NCBI GenBank assembly: GCA_013002885.1
Contig: JABDLS010000156.1
Coordinates: 1-53,506 of the forward strand
Source: Gemmatimonadota bacterium
GTDB taxonomy: Bacteria > Gemmatimonadota > Gemmatimonadetes > Longimicrobiales > Gaopeijiaceae
Length of the DNA stretch: 53,506 nt
Reading direction: 5' to 3'
Shown: positions 8,503 through 16,517 of the stretch, one piece after another
Layout: each line of letters begins with the position of its first letter
How positions within the stretch are numbered: the stretch's first letter is position 1
Made by a program: the position numbers and the translations under genes
Notes under the pieces: model-generated
What the model was told of the DNA's origin: nothing
What the model saw: only the letters and a program-made list of their open reading frames with translations
Databases searched by the model: none

Positions 8503-9408
8503 GTGGCGTCTCATCTTCTGATCGTGAACCCTGTGGCGGGCAGCGGGGAAGGCAGGGCGCGGGCCAACGTCCTTGTCGAGGCCCTGTCTACGGAGCACGA
8601 GGCTCGGGCCGTCGAGACGCACGAGCGGGGCTCGGCCACCGAGCTGGCTGCCGAGAATGCGATGGACTACGACAGGATCATCGCCGTCGGGGGCGACGGC
8701 ACCCTCAACGAGGTCCTGGCGGGTCTGATGGAGCGGCGGAGTGGGGCCGGGGAGACGGCCGCTCTCGGGTTCCTTCCGGCTGGTACGGCCAACGGAGCTT
8801 GCCGAGCTTTCGACCTCGCTACCGAGCCGGAGGTCGCCGCCGCCTCCCTCGCCGACCCTCGGACCATGCTGGTAGACGTAGGAACGGTCCGTCATGAGGA
8901 CGGGGAGCGGCACTACCTCATCCGCTTCGGCGCCGGCCTCGACGCCGCCGTCCTGGAGGAGCTGAACGCCTCTCGGTCGGGCTTCATGGGCTTCCTCGGG
9001 GTCTTCCGCAACGTCCCCCGCATCATCGCGGTCATGCGGGCCTATGACGATCCGGATATCGCTGTCGAGGTCGATGGCGAGTTCTTCGGACGGGGGGCCA
9101 GCGTGGTGCTGTCCAATGTGGCGGACGTGGGCCTGGCTGCCACGGTGGACGAAGAGGCCGACCCTTCGGACGGCCTGCTCGAGGTCCTGACCGTGCCCAT
9201 GCCGTCGAAGTGGGACATCATCCGTTATGGACTGCGGATGGTCGCGTCGAGCCTCGCCAGCGCTCCCGAGGTCCGGAAGACGAGGGGCCGGCTCGTCCGG
9301 CTCACCTCCGACGGGGACGTGCCGTGCCAGGCCGACGGAGAGCCTGTGGGACGGCTACCGGTGGAGGTCGAGTTGACCCCCTCGGCGGTCCGTCTCCTGC
9401 TGACGTGA
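8503..9408 (+). CDS. Diacylglycerol/sphingosine kinase-like lipid kinase (YegS/DgkB family)
   Basis: The 301-residue product phosphorylates a lipid hydroxyl with ATP in related enzymes. Motifs are LLIVNPVAGSGEG (nucleotide-binding start), IIAVGGDGTLNEVLAGL (the GGDGT hallmark), LGFLPAGTANGACRAF and, near the C-terminus, a beta-rich domain ending DGEPVGRLPVEVELTPSAVRLLL. The length is normal for the family. The GTG start has GAGGA five bases upstream. The natural lipid (diacylglycerol, phosphatidylglycerol or other) cannot be read from the sequence. Confidence 0.9.
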   Translation: MASHLLIVNPVAGSGEGRARANVLVEALSTEHEARAVETHERGSATELAAENAMDYDRIIAVGGDGTLNEVLAGLMERRSGAGETAALGFLPAGTANGACRAFDLATEPEVAAASLADPRTMLVDVGTVRHEDGERHYLIRFGAGLDAAVLEELNASRSGFMGFLGVFRNVPRIIAVMRAYDDPDIAVEVDGEFFGRGASVVLSNVADVGLAATVDEEADPSDGLLEVLTVPMPSKWDIIRYGLRMVASSLASAPEVRKTRGRLVRLTSDGDVPCQADGEPVGRLPVEVELTPSAVRLLLT

Positions 9409-9450
9409 CCAAGTCCGGCATCCGTCGATGACCAACCTGGCCTTCCGCCT

Positions 9451-10218
9451 ATGAGGATCGCGGCGCTCTACGACGTCCACGGCAACCTACCGGCGTTGGA
9501 GGCGGTGCTGGCCGAGGTGGTCGGGGAAGGCTTCGACGCACTTGTGGTGGGTGGTGACGTTGTGCCCGGCCCCATGCCCGACGCCTGTCTTTCTCGCCTC
9601 CGCAAACTCGGGCCTCTGGCGCGGTTCATTCGGGGAAACGGCGAGGTGGACGTCCTTCGCTTCCATGGCGGAGAGTCTCCGTCGCGGGTGCCGGAGGCCT
9701 TCCACACGGGCATGCGATGGTGCGCCGATCGCATCGACGACGAGGCCGTCCGATGGATGAAGGGGTGGCCGCTGACCGTGCGCTTCGACGTCGAGGGGCT
9801 GGGGTCGGTGCTCTTCTGCCATGCCACCCCGAGAGACGAGAACGAGATCTTCACCGAGCGCACGCCCGAAGACCGCCTCTTACCCATTTTCGAGGGACTC
9901 GACGCGTCGGTGCTGATCTGTGGCCACACCCACATTCCCTTCGACCGTCGGGTCGGGGGCCTGCGTGTCGTCAATGCAGGTAGCGTCGGCATGCCGTTCG
10001 GACGTCGAGGGGCGTTCTGGGTGTCGATAGGGCCCGACGGTGTGACCCTTCGCAGGACGGACTACGACCTGGCAGCCGCAACCCGAGCCGCCGCGGCGAC
10101 AGGGTATCCGGACGCGGCCATCATGCGCCTCGAGGATCCCCCTGACGCCGGCACGATGATCGACGCCTTCGAGCGCGTCGCTTTGGGGGGACGGGACGCG
10201 GGCTCGGCTTCCCGCTGA
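9451..10218 (+). CDS. YfcE/MJ0936-type metallophosphoesterase
   Basis: The 255-residue product has the five calcineurin-like metal-binding blocks: DVHGNLPAL (DxH), VVGGDVVPGP (GD), RGNGEVDV (the GNHE block with Gly in place of His), FCHATP and CGHTHIPFDR (GHTH). These ligate two metal ions for phosphodiester or phosphomonoester hydrolysis in the cytosol. The GNGE variant is seen in several YfcE/YvnB-like proteins. It ends with VNAGSVGMPFGRRGAFWV, typical of the MJ0936 branch. Its substrate is not predictable. Confidence 0.9.
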   Translation: MRIAALYDVHGNLPALEAVLAEVVGEGFDALVVGGDVVPGPMPDACLSRLRKLGPLARFIRGNGEVDVLRFHGGESPSRVPEAFHTGMRWCADRIDDEAVRWMKGWPLTVRFDVEGLGSVLFCHATPRDENEIFTERTPEDRLLPIFEGLDASVLICGHTHIPFDRRVGGLRVVNAGSVGMPFGRRGAFWVSIGPDGVTLRRTDYDLAAATRAAAATGYPDAAIMRLEDPPDAGTMIDAFERVALGGRDAGSASR

Positions 10219-10222
10219 ACCC

Positions 10223-10278
10223 GGGGCTGGCCGAAGTGTCTGCCACCTCGCAGGTTGGCCGGACCGGCCTCGAGCCCC
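10223..10278 (+). other. Structured intergenic inverted repeats
   Basis: Between the phosphoesterase and hydrolase genes, GGGGCT (10223-10228) pairs with AGCCCC (10273-10278), GGCC blocks lie inside, and an inner hairpin forms from GCC-ACCT and AGGT-t-GGC (10242-10259). There is no T-tract. It could be a transcription pause, a Rho-dependent end or simple GC-rich coincidence. Confidence 0.3.
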
Positions 10279-10306
10279 ACATGCCTCTCCGTCCCTTCGC
10301 GATAGA

Positions 10307-11404
10307 ATGACCCTGAATCGGCGCAGTGCCCCGAGCCCTACGACGTTCATTCCAGCTCTCGCCCTCCTTACTGTGAGTGTCCTGGCTGCGGCCGGCTCAG
10401 TCGCGACGACCGGCCCTCTGGCGGCACAGGCCACGCCGCCGTCGGAGCCTCCGCCCGACTGGGGTCCCACGGCCATCGACTACTCCAACGTCCCCTATCC
10501 CTTTCCCGTGGACTACCTGGAGGTGAGCCTCTACGGTGAGGACCACCGTATGGCGTACATGGATGTGGCGCCCACCGGCGACGCCAACGGTCGCACGGTG
10601 GTCATCTTCCACGGGATGAACTTCTTCGCCGCGCCGTACGAGCCGACGATCCGTGCGTTGACCGGAGCCGGCTTTCGGGTTCTCGCGGTGGATCGCCTGG
10701 GGTACGGGCGCTCCTCGAAGCCCGACGTCCACTACAACCTCCACATGCCCGCCCGGCACACGAAGGCGCTCCTGGACGCGCTGGGTATCGAGGAGGCGGC
10801 CATCGTGGGGCACTCCATGGGTGGCATGGTGGCCACGCGCTTCGCCTTCACCTATCCGGAAGCGACGTCCCACGTGGTCATGGTGAATCAGATCGGCTTG
10901 ACGGATCCCCGGCCCGGACGGCCATGGCAGGATCCTGCGGATGCCTACACGAGCACGTATGAAGGGACGACGTACGCCTCGATCCTCAGGGGGCACGTGC
11001 GCTACTACCCACGCGGATGGAAGCCCGAGTACCTGCAGTGGGTGGGCGTTCAATACGGGCTGACCCTGAGCGGAGACTGGCCCCGGATGGCCAAGGTACG
11101 GGCCGGGCAAAGGCGGATCCTGTACGAGGATCCCGTGGTCTACGAGTGGCAGCACATCGACACGAAGGCCCTGGTCATCGGTGGAGCCGACGACCGTCTC
11201 GTGTCGGATTTCCCGGCGGCGGCTCGGCACGTGGCCGAGGAGCTACAGAATGCCGAGCTGCTGATCTTCCCCGAAGTGGGACACTCTCCCCATCTCGACA
11301 ATCCGGAGGAGTATCACGCCGAGCTCATCCGCTTCCTGCGGTCGAATCCTGACGAGCCCGCGGATCAGGCGTGGCAGGCTACCGACGTGGGGGTGCGGCG
11401 GTAG
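10307..11404 (+). CDS. Exported alpha/beta hydrolase
   Basis: The 365-residue product starts with a long signal peptide whose cleavage is probably after ATTGPLAAQA (about residue 42), so it acts in the periplasm or outside. The hydrolase core is complete: oxyanion segment VIFHGMNFF, VLAVDRLGYGRSSKP, nucleophile elbow VGHSMGG with Ser170, acid block IGGADDRLV and catalytic His in VGHSPHLDNPEE. It resembles epoxide-hydrolase/esterase-like members. The substrate is unknown. The next gene is convergent and ends 16 bases away. Confidence 0.9.
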   Translation: MTLNRRSAPSPTTFIPALALLTVSVLAAAGSVATTGPLAAQATPPSEPPPDWGPTAIDYSNVPYPFPVDYLEVSLYGEDHRMAYMDVAPTGDANGRTVVIFHGMNFFAAPYEPTIRALTGAGFRVLAVDRLGYGRSSKPDVHYNLHMPARHTKALLDALGIEEAAIVGHSMGGMVATRFAFTYPEATSHVVMVNQIGLTDPRPGRPWQDPADAYTSTYEGTTYASILRGHVRYYPRGWKPEYLQWVGVQYGLTLSGDWPRMAKVRAGQRRILYEDPVVYEWQHIDTKALVIGGADDRLVSDFPAAARHVAEELQNAELLIFPEVGHSPHLDNPEEYHAELIRFLRSNPDEPADQAWQATDVGVRR

Positions 11405-11420
11405 ACGCGCCCGCGTTCCT

Positions 11421-12083
11421 TCAGTCGACGATGCGTGTGGAGCAGTCGGGGTAGGGGATGGCCTGGTCGCCCTCGATCCACATGCCGCAAGGCGTGCCCT
11501 CCCGCAGCATGCCTTTGAGGTCGAGAGTCCCGTCTTCCAGGTAGCGTTCGTACAACCCGTCGATGGTTCCGTCGCGGTACGTCACCAACTCCACGAGTCG
11601 ACCATCGATGTACCAACGGCGGGGGCCATCGAAACGACCGCTACGGTACGATCCCTCTTCATATAGGTCGCCGTTCTCCCAGTAGGCCCGGTACGGTCCC
11701 TCCAGGGTCCCCTGTACGTAGGTGCCTTCCTCGAAGAGCTGGCCGTTCTCGAAGTACCACTCATAGCGGCCATCACGGACACCGTCGCGATAGATCTCTC
11801 TGGAACTCAGTCGCCGGTTCTCGAAGAACGCTTCGTACGGGCCGTCGTAGGTTCCTTCGCGGAGCGTCAGTCGCTTGGCGAGGACACCGGGTTGGTCGTC
11901 GAACGTCGCAATGGCCAGCCCCGAATAGGGCTCTTTGGTCTCCGGATCCAGGAAGACATTGCCCTGACGCACGAGGTCGTCCACCGGTCGCTCTTCCGTT
12001 CGCTCACACGCAGCCGCGACCGAGAGCAGTGCAAAGAGGGCCAGAAGGGTGCGGAGAGTCGGTGGGCCGGATCGTACGTGCAT
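11421..12083 (-). CDS. YwqK/MORN_2-repeat lipoprotein
   Basis: The 220-residue product has a lipoprotein signal (TLLALFALLSVAAAC, Cys near residue 26). The chosen ATG gives exactly this signal; the longer open frame adds 68 Arg/Pro-rich residues. About six repeats of 21-23 residues follow, with the pattern G-x-Y-E/D-G-P-Y-x-x-Y/F-x-E-N-G-x-L (for example GPYRAYWENGDLYEEGSY). Such repeats are found in the YwqK family, often called antitoxin-like on weak grounds. No toxin partner is nearby. A role at the inner face of the outer membrane, or in binding polyanions or lipid, is only a guess. Confidence 0.85.
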   Translation of the reverse strand: MHVRSGPPTLRTLLALFALLSVAAACERTEERPVDDLVRQGNVFLDPETKEPYSGLAIATFDDQPGVLAKRLTLREGTYDGPYEAFFENRRLSSREIYRDGVRDGRYEWYFENGQLFEEGTYVQGTLEGPYRAYWENGDLYEEGSYRSGRFDGPRRWYIDGRLVELVTYRDGTIDGLYERYLEDGTLDLKGMLREGTPCGMWIEGDQAIPYPDCSTRIVD

Positions 12084-12202
12084 GGTGCGTCGGGTACGGG
12101 GATAAGCTGCGCGGAAGGTAAGGAGAATCCTACGTGTAAACAAATGTTTTCTGGCCGGGCCGAAGTCCAGTCGGGGGCGGTAGGGCAGCCCTCGGGTGGG
12201 TA

Positions 12203-12412
12203 TCAGCTTGTCAGCTCGGCGTCCCACTCCTGGCGGTTGTGGGTTCCGTCGCAGAAGGGCTTGTTGCTCGAATGGCCGCACCGGCAAAGAAAGAACGGCT
12301 TGCCTTCCCGGGTCTCGATGGGCTGCCCGCTGTCGTCCACGAGCTTCGTCGGCCCTTCGACCTTGTACGGCCCCGTCTTCGAGATCGTTATGGTGAACTT
12401 CTCGTCATTCAT
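12203..12412 (-). CDS. CDGSH iron-sulfur domain protein
   Basis: The 69-residue product has the mitoNEET-type cluster motif CRCGHSSNKPFCDGTH, that is C-x-C-x2-S-x3-P-x-C-D-G-x-H, which binds a [2Fe-2S] cluster through three Cys and one His. The N-terminal half is a small beta strand pair (FTITISKTGPYKVEGPTKLVD). The ATG is fixed by AGGAG eight bases upstream. It is transcribed away from ispG, which makes a [4Fe-4S] enzyme, so a link in cluster or redox supply is conceivable but unproven. Confidence 0.92.
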   Translation of the reverse strand: MNDEKFTITISKTGPYKVEGPTKLVDDSGQPIETREGKPFFLCRCGHSSNKPFCDGTHNRQEWDAELTS

Positions 12413-12455
12413 TGATTGAGCTCCTTTTGGGGCCACGTACCCGTTGGTCGTCGCC

Positions 12456-12484
12456 TTGGTCCGCGCCCGCGGCCCGGGTAGATT
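12456..12484 (+). promoter_or_regulatory. Candidate sigma70-type promoter for ispG
   Basis: TTGGTC (12456-12461) and TAGATT (12479-12484) are separated by exactly 17 bases, 38 bases before the ispG GTG. The -35 match is weak (three of six) and the -10 is fair (four of six). Confidence 0.35.
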
Positions 12485-12521
12485 TTTCTTCCAGATCGCC
12501 GCAACAACCTCGGGGTTTCTC

Positions 12522-13763
12522 GTGAAGCCTGTTCAGCGCAGAAGGTCTTTGGCCGTGAACGTCGACGGCGTCGTCATCGGCGGCGACGCACCGGTGGTCG
12601 TCCAGTCCATGACGAATACGGACACCGCCGACGTGCAGTCGACCTTCGACCAGGTGCGCCTTCTCGCCGACGCCGGGAGTGAGCTCGTCAGAGTCACGGT
12701 CAACAACGACGAGGCCGCCCAGGCGCTTCCGGAGATCGTGTCGCGGCTCCGAGCCCACGGCTACACGACGCCCATCGTCGGGGACTTCCACTACAACGGT
12801 CATCTCCTGCTGACTCGGCACCCGGAGGCGGCTCGCGCTCTGGCCAAGCTGCGTATCAATCCTGGCAACGTCGGGACCAAGCATCGAGACGCCAACTTCA
12901 CGAAGATCATCGAGGTGGCCCTCGAGTACGACAAACCCATCCGCATCGGTGTGAATTGGGGCTCACTGGACCAGCGGCTCCTCACCGAGCTCATGGATGA
13001 GAATGCGGCTCGCGACGAGCCGCTGGAAGCTCAGGCCGTCCTCCACGAGGCGCTGGTTGAGAGCGCCCTGCGTTCGGCTTCTCTTGCCGAAGAACTCGGG
13101 ATGGCCAACGACCGCATCGTCATCTCGACGAAGGTCTCGTCGGTTCGCGAACTCCATCAGGTGTACCGGATGCTGGCCGAGCGCTGCACCTACCCGCTCC
13201 ACCTGGGCCTGACAGAGGCCGGGCTCGGCGCCAAAGGCATCGTAGCCACCACGGCTGGGCTCGCTCCGCTCCTCCTCGACGGCATCGGCGACACCATCCG
13301 CGTCTCCCTCACACCGAAGCCCGGTGGGGATCGGGCCGAAGAGGTCCGTGTCGCCCAGCAGGTCCTCCAGTCCCTGGGGATCCGCCACTTCGAGCCTCAG
13401 GTCACGTCATGCCCGGGGTGCGGACGCACGACGAGCACGTTCTTCCAGGAGATGGCCGAGGACATCACCGGGTACATCCGGGAGATGATGCCCGAGTGGC
13501 GAGCATCGTACCCTGGCGTCGAGGAGATGGACGTCGCTGTGATGGGATGCGTTGTGAACGGCCCGGGGGAGTCGAAGCACGCCAACATCGGGATCTCGCT
13601 GCCTGGCACCTTCGAGGAGCCGAAGGCCCCGGTCTACGTCGACGGCGAGCACACGGTGACGCTCAAGGGCGAGGGCCTGGTCGACGAATTCAAGACCATT
13701 CTCGACGACTACGTCCGACGGACGTACGGTGCGAAGGAGCCGGCAGGGGCCGCAGCGGAGTAG
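12522..13763 (+). CDS. ispG: 4-hydroxy-3-methylbut-2-enyl diphosphate synthase
   Basis: The 413-residue product catalyses the penultimate step of the MEP isoprenoid pathway, converting MEcPP to HMBPP with a [4Fe-4S] cluster. The TIM-barrel part starts [22 protein letters not shown] and includes LRINPGNVG and KVSSV. The C-terminal part has the cluster ligands in SCPGCGRT (two Cys) and [10 protein letters not shown] (third Cys and the Glu ligand). The GTG at 12522 gives a start in line with other IspG proteins; the upstream part of the open frame is not conserved-looking. No MEP neighbours lie next to it. Confidence 0.96.
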   Translation: MKPVQRRRSLAVNVDGVVIGGDAPVVVQSMTNTDTADVQSTFDQVRLLADAGSELVRVTVNNDEAAQALPEIVSRLRAHGYTTPIVGDFHYNGHLLLTRHPEAARALAKLRINPGNVGTKHRDANFTKIIEVALEYDKPIRIGVNWGSLDQRLLTELMDENAARDEPLEAQAVLHEALVESALRSASLAEELGMANDRIVISTKVSSVRELHQVYRMLAERCTYPLHLGLTEAGLGAKGIVATTAGLAPLLLDGIGDTIRVSLTPKPGGDRAEEVRVAQQVLQSLGIRHFEPQVTSCPGCGRTTSTFFQEMAEDITGYIREMMPEWRASYPGVEEMDVAVMGCVVNGPGESKHANIGISLPGTFEEPKAPVYVDGEHTVTLKGEGLVDEFKTILDDYVRRTYGAKEPAGAAAE

Positions 13764-13796
13764 ACTCCGCCGGAGCCGCGGCCGCTCGCGGCCGCG
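13755..13796 (+). terminator. Tandem hairpins at the ispG stop codon
   Basis: GCGGAG-TAGA-CTCCGC (13755-13770) includes the ispG stop codon in its loop. It is followed by a perfect 8-bp stem, CGCGGCCG-CTCG-CGGCCGCG (13777-13796). There is no T-tract, so termination is plausible but not certain. Confidence 0.4.
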
Positions 13797-13932
13797 CTCG
13801 CCAGAAGGGGGTTGCGTATCCTACCATGTCGCACCACGGCAACGCTGCGCGTGGGCCCCGTCGTCTCATGAACGTCCGCGCTCCTCGGGGCCCGCGCGTA
13901 GCCCGCCTTCGCACCCTGGTCGAGGTCGTTTC

Positions 13933-15129
13933 ATGAGCCACTCCAGACGTACGCTGAGTCTGGTCACCCTCCTTCTCATTCTGGGCGCCGTCGGCGGCGC
14001 CGTGACATGGCGTCTCCTGGACCTGGGTGCCGACGACGCCGCCGAAGCCGACACCGCCTCCGGAGAAGAGCTTCTGGTGCCCGATGCCGGGCCCTCCCAG
14101 TTCTCCGCTGCCGCCGCTTCTCCCGTCACGGGAGCCGAGGTGCAACGGGATACCCTCTGGATCCGGGTGACAGCGGCTGGCCAGGCTGAAGCGTACCGTC
14201 GCGCGACGCTGGCGGCACAGGCCGAAGGCTTCGTGACGCGCCTCCCGGTCCGGGAAAACCAGGGCGTGCAAGCGGGGGGCCTCCTCGTGCAAGTCGACAC
14301 CTCCGAGGCGGCCCTGGCTGTGGCTCAGGCACGGGCGAACCTCCTGGCCGCCGAGGCCGACTATCGCCAGCGCACCCTCTTCGACGACGAGATCGATGAC
14401 CCCGCCGTGCGAGCCGAGCGGGAACGGATCGCGCGCTCCACGAGCGGACTCGACCAGGCGCAGGTCGCTCTACGCCAGGCCGAGATCCAACTCGAAAGAA
14501 CGGCGATATCGGCGCCCTTCGGCGGTCGGGTGGCGAATCTGGAGGTGGTGGAAGGCCAGAACGTCACCGTCGGTCAGGAACTCCTGACGGTCGTCGACCT
14601 CGACCCCATCAAGGTCGAGGTCCAGGTCCTGGAGTCGGAGTTGCGCTTCCTCTCCGAGGGGCGTCAGGCGACGCTCGCATTCAACGCCTACCCCGGGGAG
14701 GACTTCGTCGGGCGGATCGAGACCATCAATCCGGTGGTGGACCCCGAGACGAGCACGGGGCGGGTCACCGTTGTGCTGCCCAACGGCGACGGCCGCATCA
14801 AGCCCGGCATGTACGCCGAGGTCTCCCTCGATGCGGAAGCACTTGCCGACCGTGTGGTCATCCCCCGGGCTGCGCTGGTGGAGCGAGCGCGACGTCCGGT
14901 GGTGTTCGTCTACGAGGAGGGGCCTCGAGGCGGCCTGGCCAAGTGGCGCTACGTGAATCCCGGGCGGGAGAACGAGACCCACGTCGAGATCCTCCCGGAG
15001 GGCCCGGAGCAGGGGATGGTTGAACCGGGCGAGATCGTCCTCGTGGACGGACACCACTACCTGGCACACGACACACCCATCCGCCTGGTGGAAGATGTAG
15101 CGGCGGAGGGTGGGAGGCCGAGTCGATGA
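13933..15129 (+). CDS. RND efflux periplasmic adaptor (membrane fusion protein)
   Basis: The 398-residue product links an inner-membrane RND pump to TolC. It has an N-terminal anchor (LVTLLLILGAVGGAVTW) and no lipobox. The order is barrel-sandwich half (ATLAAQAEGFVTRLPVRENQGVQAG), an alpha-hairpin with QARANLLAAEADY and DQAQVALRQAEIQLER, the second lipoyl half (TAISAPFGGRVANLEVVEGQNVTVGQELLTVVDL), a beta-barrel domain (INPVVDPETSTGRVTVVLPNGDG) and RIKPGMYAEV. The ATG is chosen for its GAGGT six bases upstream and the anchor right after it. It begins the efflux operon and overlaps the tolC-like gene by four bases. Confidence 0.93.
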   Translation: MSHSRRTLSLVTLLLILGAVGGAVTWRLLDLGADDAAEADTASGEELLVPDAGPSQFSAAAASPVTGAEVQRDTLWIRVTAAGQAEAYRRATLAAQAEGFVTRLPVRENQGVQAGGLLVQVDTSEAALAVAQARANLLAAEADYRQRTLFDDEIDDPAVRAERERIARSTSGLDQAQVALRQAEIQLERTAISAPFGGRVANLEVVEGQNVTVGQELLTVVDLDPIKVEVQVLESELRFLSEGRQATLAFNAYPGEDFVGRIETINPVVDPETSTGRVTVVLPNGDGRIKPGMYAEVSLDAEALADRVVIPRAALVERARRPVVFVYEEGPRGGLAKWRYVNPGRENETHVEILPEGPEQGMVEPGEIVLVDGHHYLAHDTPIRLVEDVAAEGGRPSR

Positions 15130-16514
15130 AGGCACTGTTGTGCGCCCTCCTCGTAGCCGGGGCCTTCGCCGGGCCGGTGACCGGTCAGGAACGACCGGAG
15201 GACCGCGTGCCCTCGAGGGCCGACCCCACCGATCCCCTGACCTTGACCCTCGACGAGGCCCTCGACTATGCCGCAGGAGCGAACCCGACGCTCCGCCAGG
15301 CCACGAACACGGCGACCCTCAACGCGGCCGAGTCCCGTTCGCTGTGGTTCACCCAACTCCTCCCCTCGGCGAGCCTGACCCTCTTCGAGACCGGTTTCAC
15401 GGGGAATCTCCGTCGCCGGGCGCTGGACAACTTCGGCAACCCCATCCCAAACCCCGGCGCCGAGTGGAACTACTTCTCGAGCACATCCCACCGCTTCGGC
15501 CTGAACTGGACCTTGCAGGGTCCGTCGCTCCTTCAGGCCCATCGGACTCAGGGACTCACCAATCGGGACCGTGAGTTGGCGGTGCGGGGGGCGTTGAGCG
15601 ATGTGCAGGCAGAGGTCCAGCGGCTGTACATGGACGCCCTCGAGCAGCGGGCGCTCATGCAGGCCGAAGAAGCGCTCATCGAGGCACGACGGATCGACCT
15701 CGATGTGGCCCAACGGCTTTTTCAGCTCGCTCTGCGTACACGAGTCGACGTCCTCTCGGCGGAGCTTCAGCTGGAGCAACAACGGCTCGCACATCAGCAG
15801 CAGGAATCTGCCTACCAGAGGGCTCTCCTGGCGCTCCGGACGGCCATGGGTCTGTCCGAGGCCCGGCCTCTCGAGTTGGAGGACGAGCCGTTGCCCCTCT
15901 TCGATCCTGTCGGTTTGAACGCGGACGTTCTGCTTGCCAGGGCATCGGAGGTGAATCCGGGCCTCCTCCGCTCGGACGTCGCCATGCGATCCAGTGAAGT
16001 CGCCCTGGCCCGTCGAAGAGCCGACTGGTGGCCGCAGATCGACCTCGGCATGAGCGTCTTCAAGGTGGCGTACGAGCCGTTCGGAGAGGCTCTCTTCGAG
16101 CCCCCTGGGACGTCGGAGCTCGAGAGCCAGTTCTACGTGCAGCTCTCGTTTCCCATCCTCAACGGCTACTTCCAGTCTCAGGTCGAGCGCGATCGGGCGG
16201 CGGTGGAGCTCCAGAACGACCGAGAGCTCGATCGTCAGGCTCGTCTGGAGCTCGAAGAGGCCATACGTGGCGCTCTCCTCGACCTCGAGAACGAGTGGGC
16301 GTCCCTCCAGCTCTCGGAGCGGTCGCTGGTCATCGCCGAAGAGGCCCTCCGCCTCGCCCGAGAAGAGTACCGCCTCGGCACGCGCACGTTTTCGGATCTG
16401 CGCGACAGCTTCCAACAGGAGGCCGACACACGACGCGGGGTGATCACCACCCGCCACCGTTTCGTCGACGCCCTGCTGACGCTGGAGGCGGCGGTAGGGG
16501 CGCCGGTGCGCTGA
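15126..16514 (+). CDS. TolC-family outer membrane efflux protein
   Basis: The 462-residue product has a signal peptide (LLCALLVAGAFAGPVTGQE) and the repeated helical pattern of outer-membrane factors. Landmarks are LTLDEALDYAAGANPTLRQA at the start, LPSASLTLFETG as a barrel strand, long hairpins (VQAEVQRLYMDALEQRALMQ), and the second half LLRSDVAMRSSEVALARRRADWWPQIDLGMSVFKV. The ATG overlaps the adaptor stop (ATGA). It is the exit duct for the pumps encoded just downstream. Confidence 0.93.
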   Translation: MKALLCALLVAGAFAGPVTGQERPEDRVPSRADPTDPLTLTLDEALDYAAGANPTLRQATNTATLNAAESRSLWFTQLLPSASLTLFETGFTGNLRRRALDNFGNPIPNPGAEWNYFSSTSHRFGLNWTLQGPSLLQAHRTQGLTNRDRELAVRGALSDVQAEVQRLYMDALEQRALMQAEEALIEARRIDLDVAQRLFQLALRTRVDVLSAELQLEQQRLAHQQQESAYQRALLALRTAMGLSEARPLELEDEPLPLFDPVGLNADVLLARASEVNPGLLRSDVAMRSSEVALARRRADWWPQIDLGMSVFKVAYEPFGEALFEPPGTSELESQFYVQLSFPILNGYFQSQVERDRAAVELQNDRELDRQARLELEEAIRGALLDLENEWASLQLSERSLVIAEEALRLAREEYRLGTRTFSDLRDSFQQEADTRRGVITTRHRFVDALLTLEAAVGAPVR

Positions 16515-16517
16515 CGC

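Noticed and set aside
11421-12412. Toxin-antitoxin pair made of the YwqK-type lipoprotein and the CDGSH protein
   Set aside because: The antitoxin label for YwqK repeats is weak. The neighbour is a clear iron-sulfur protein, and the lipoprotein is exported.
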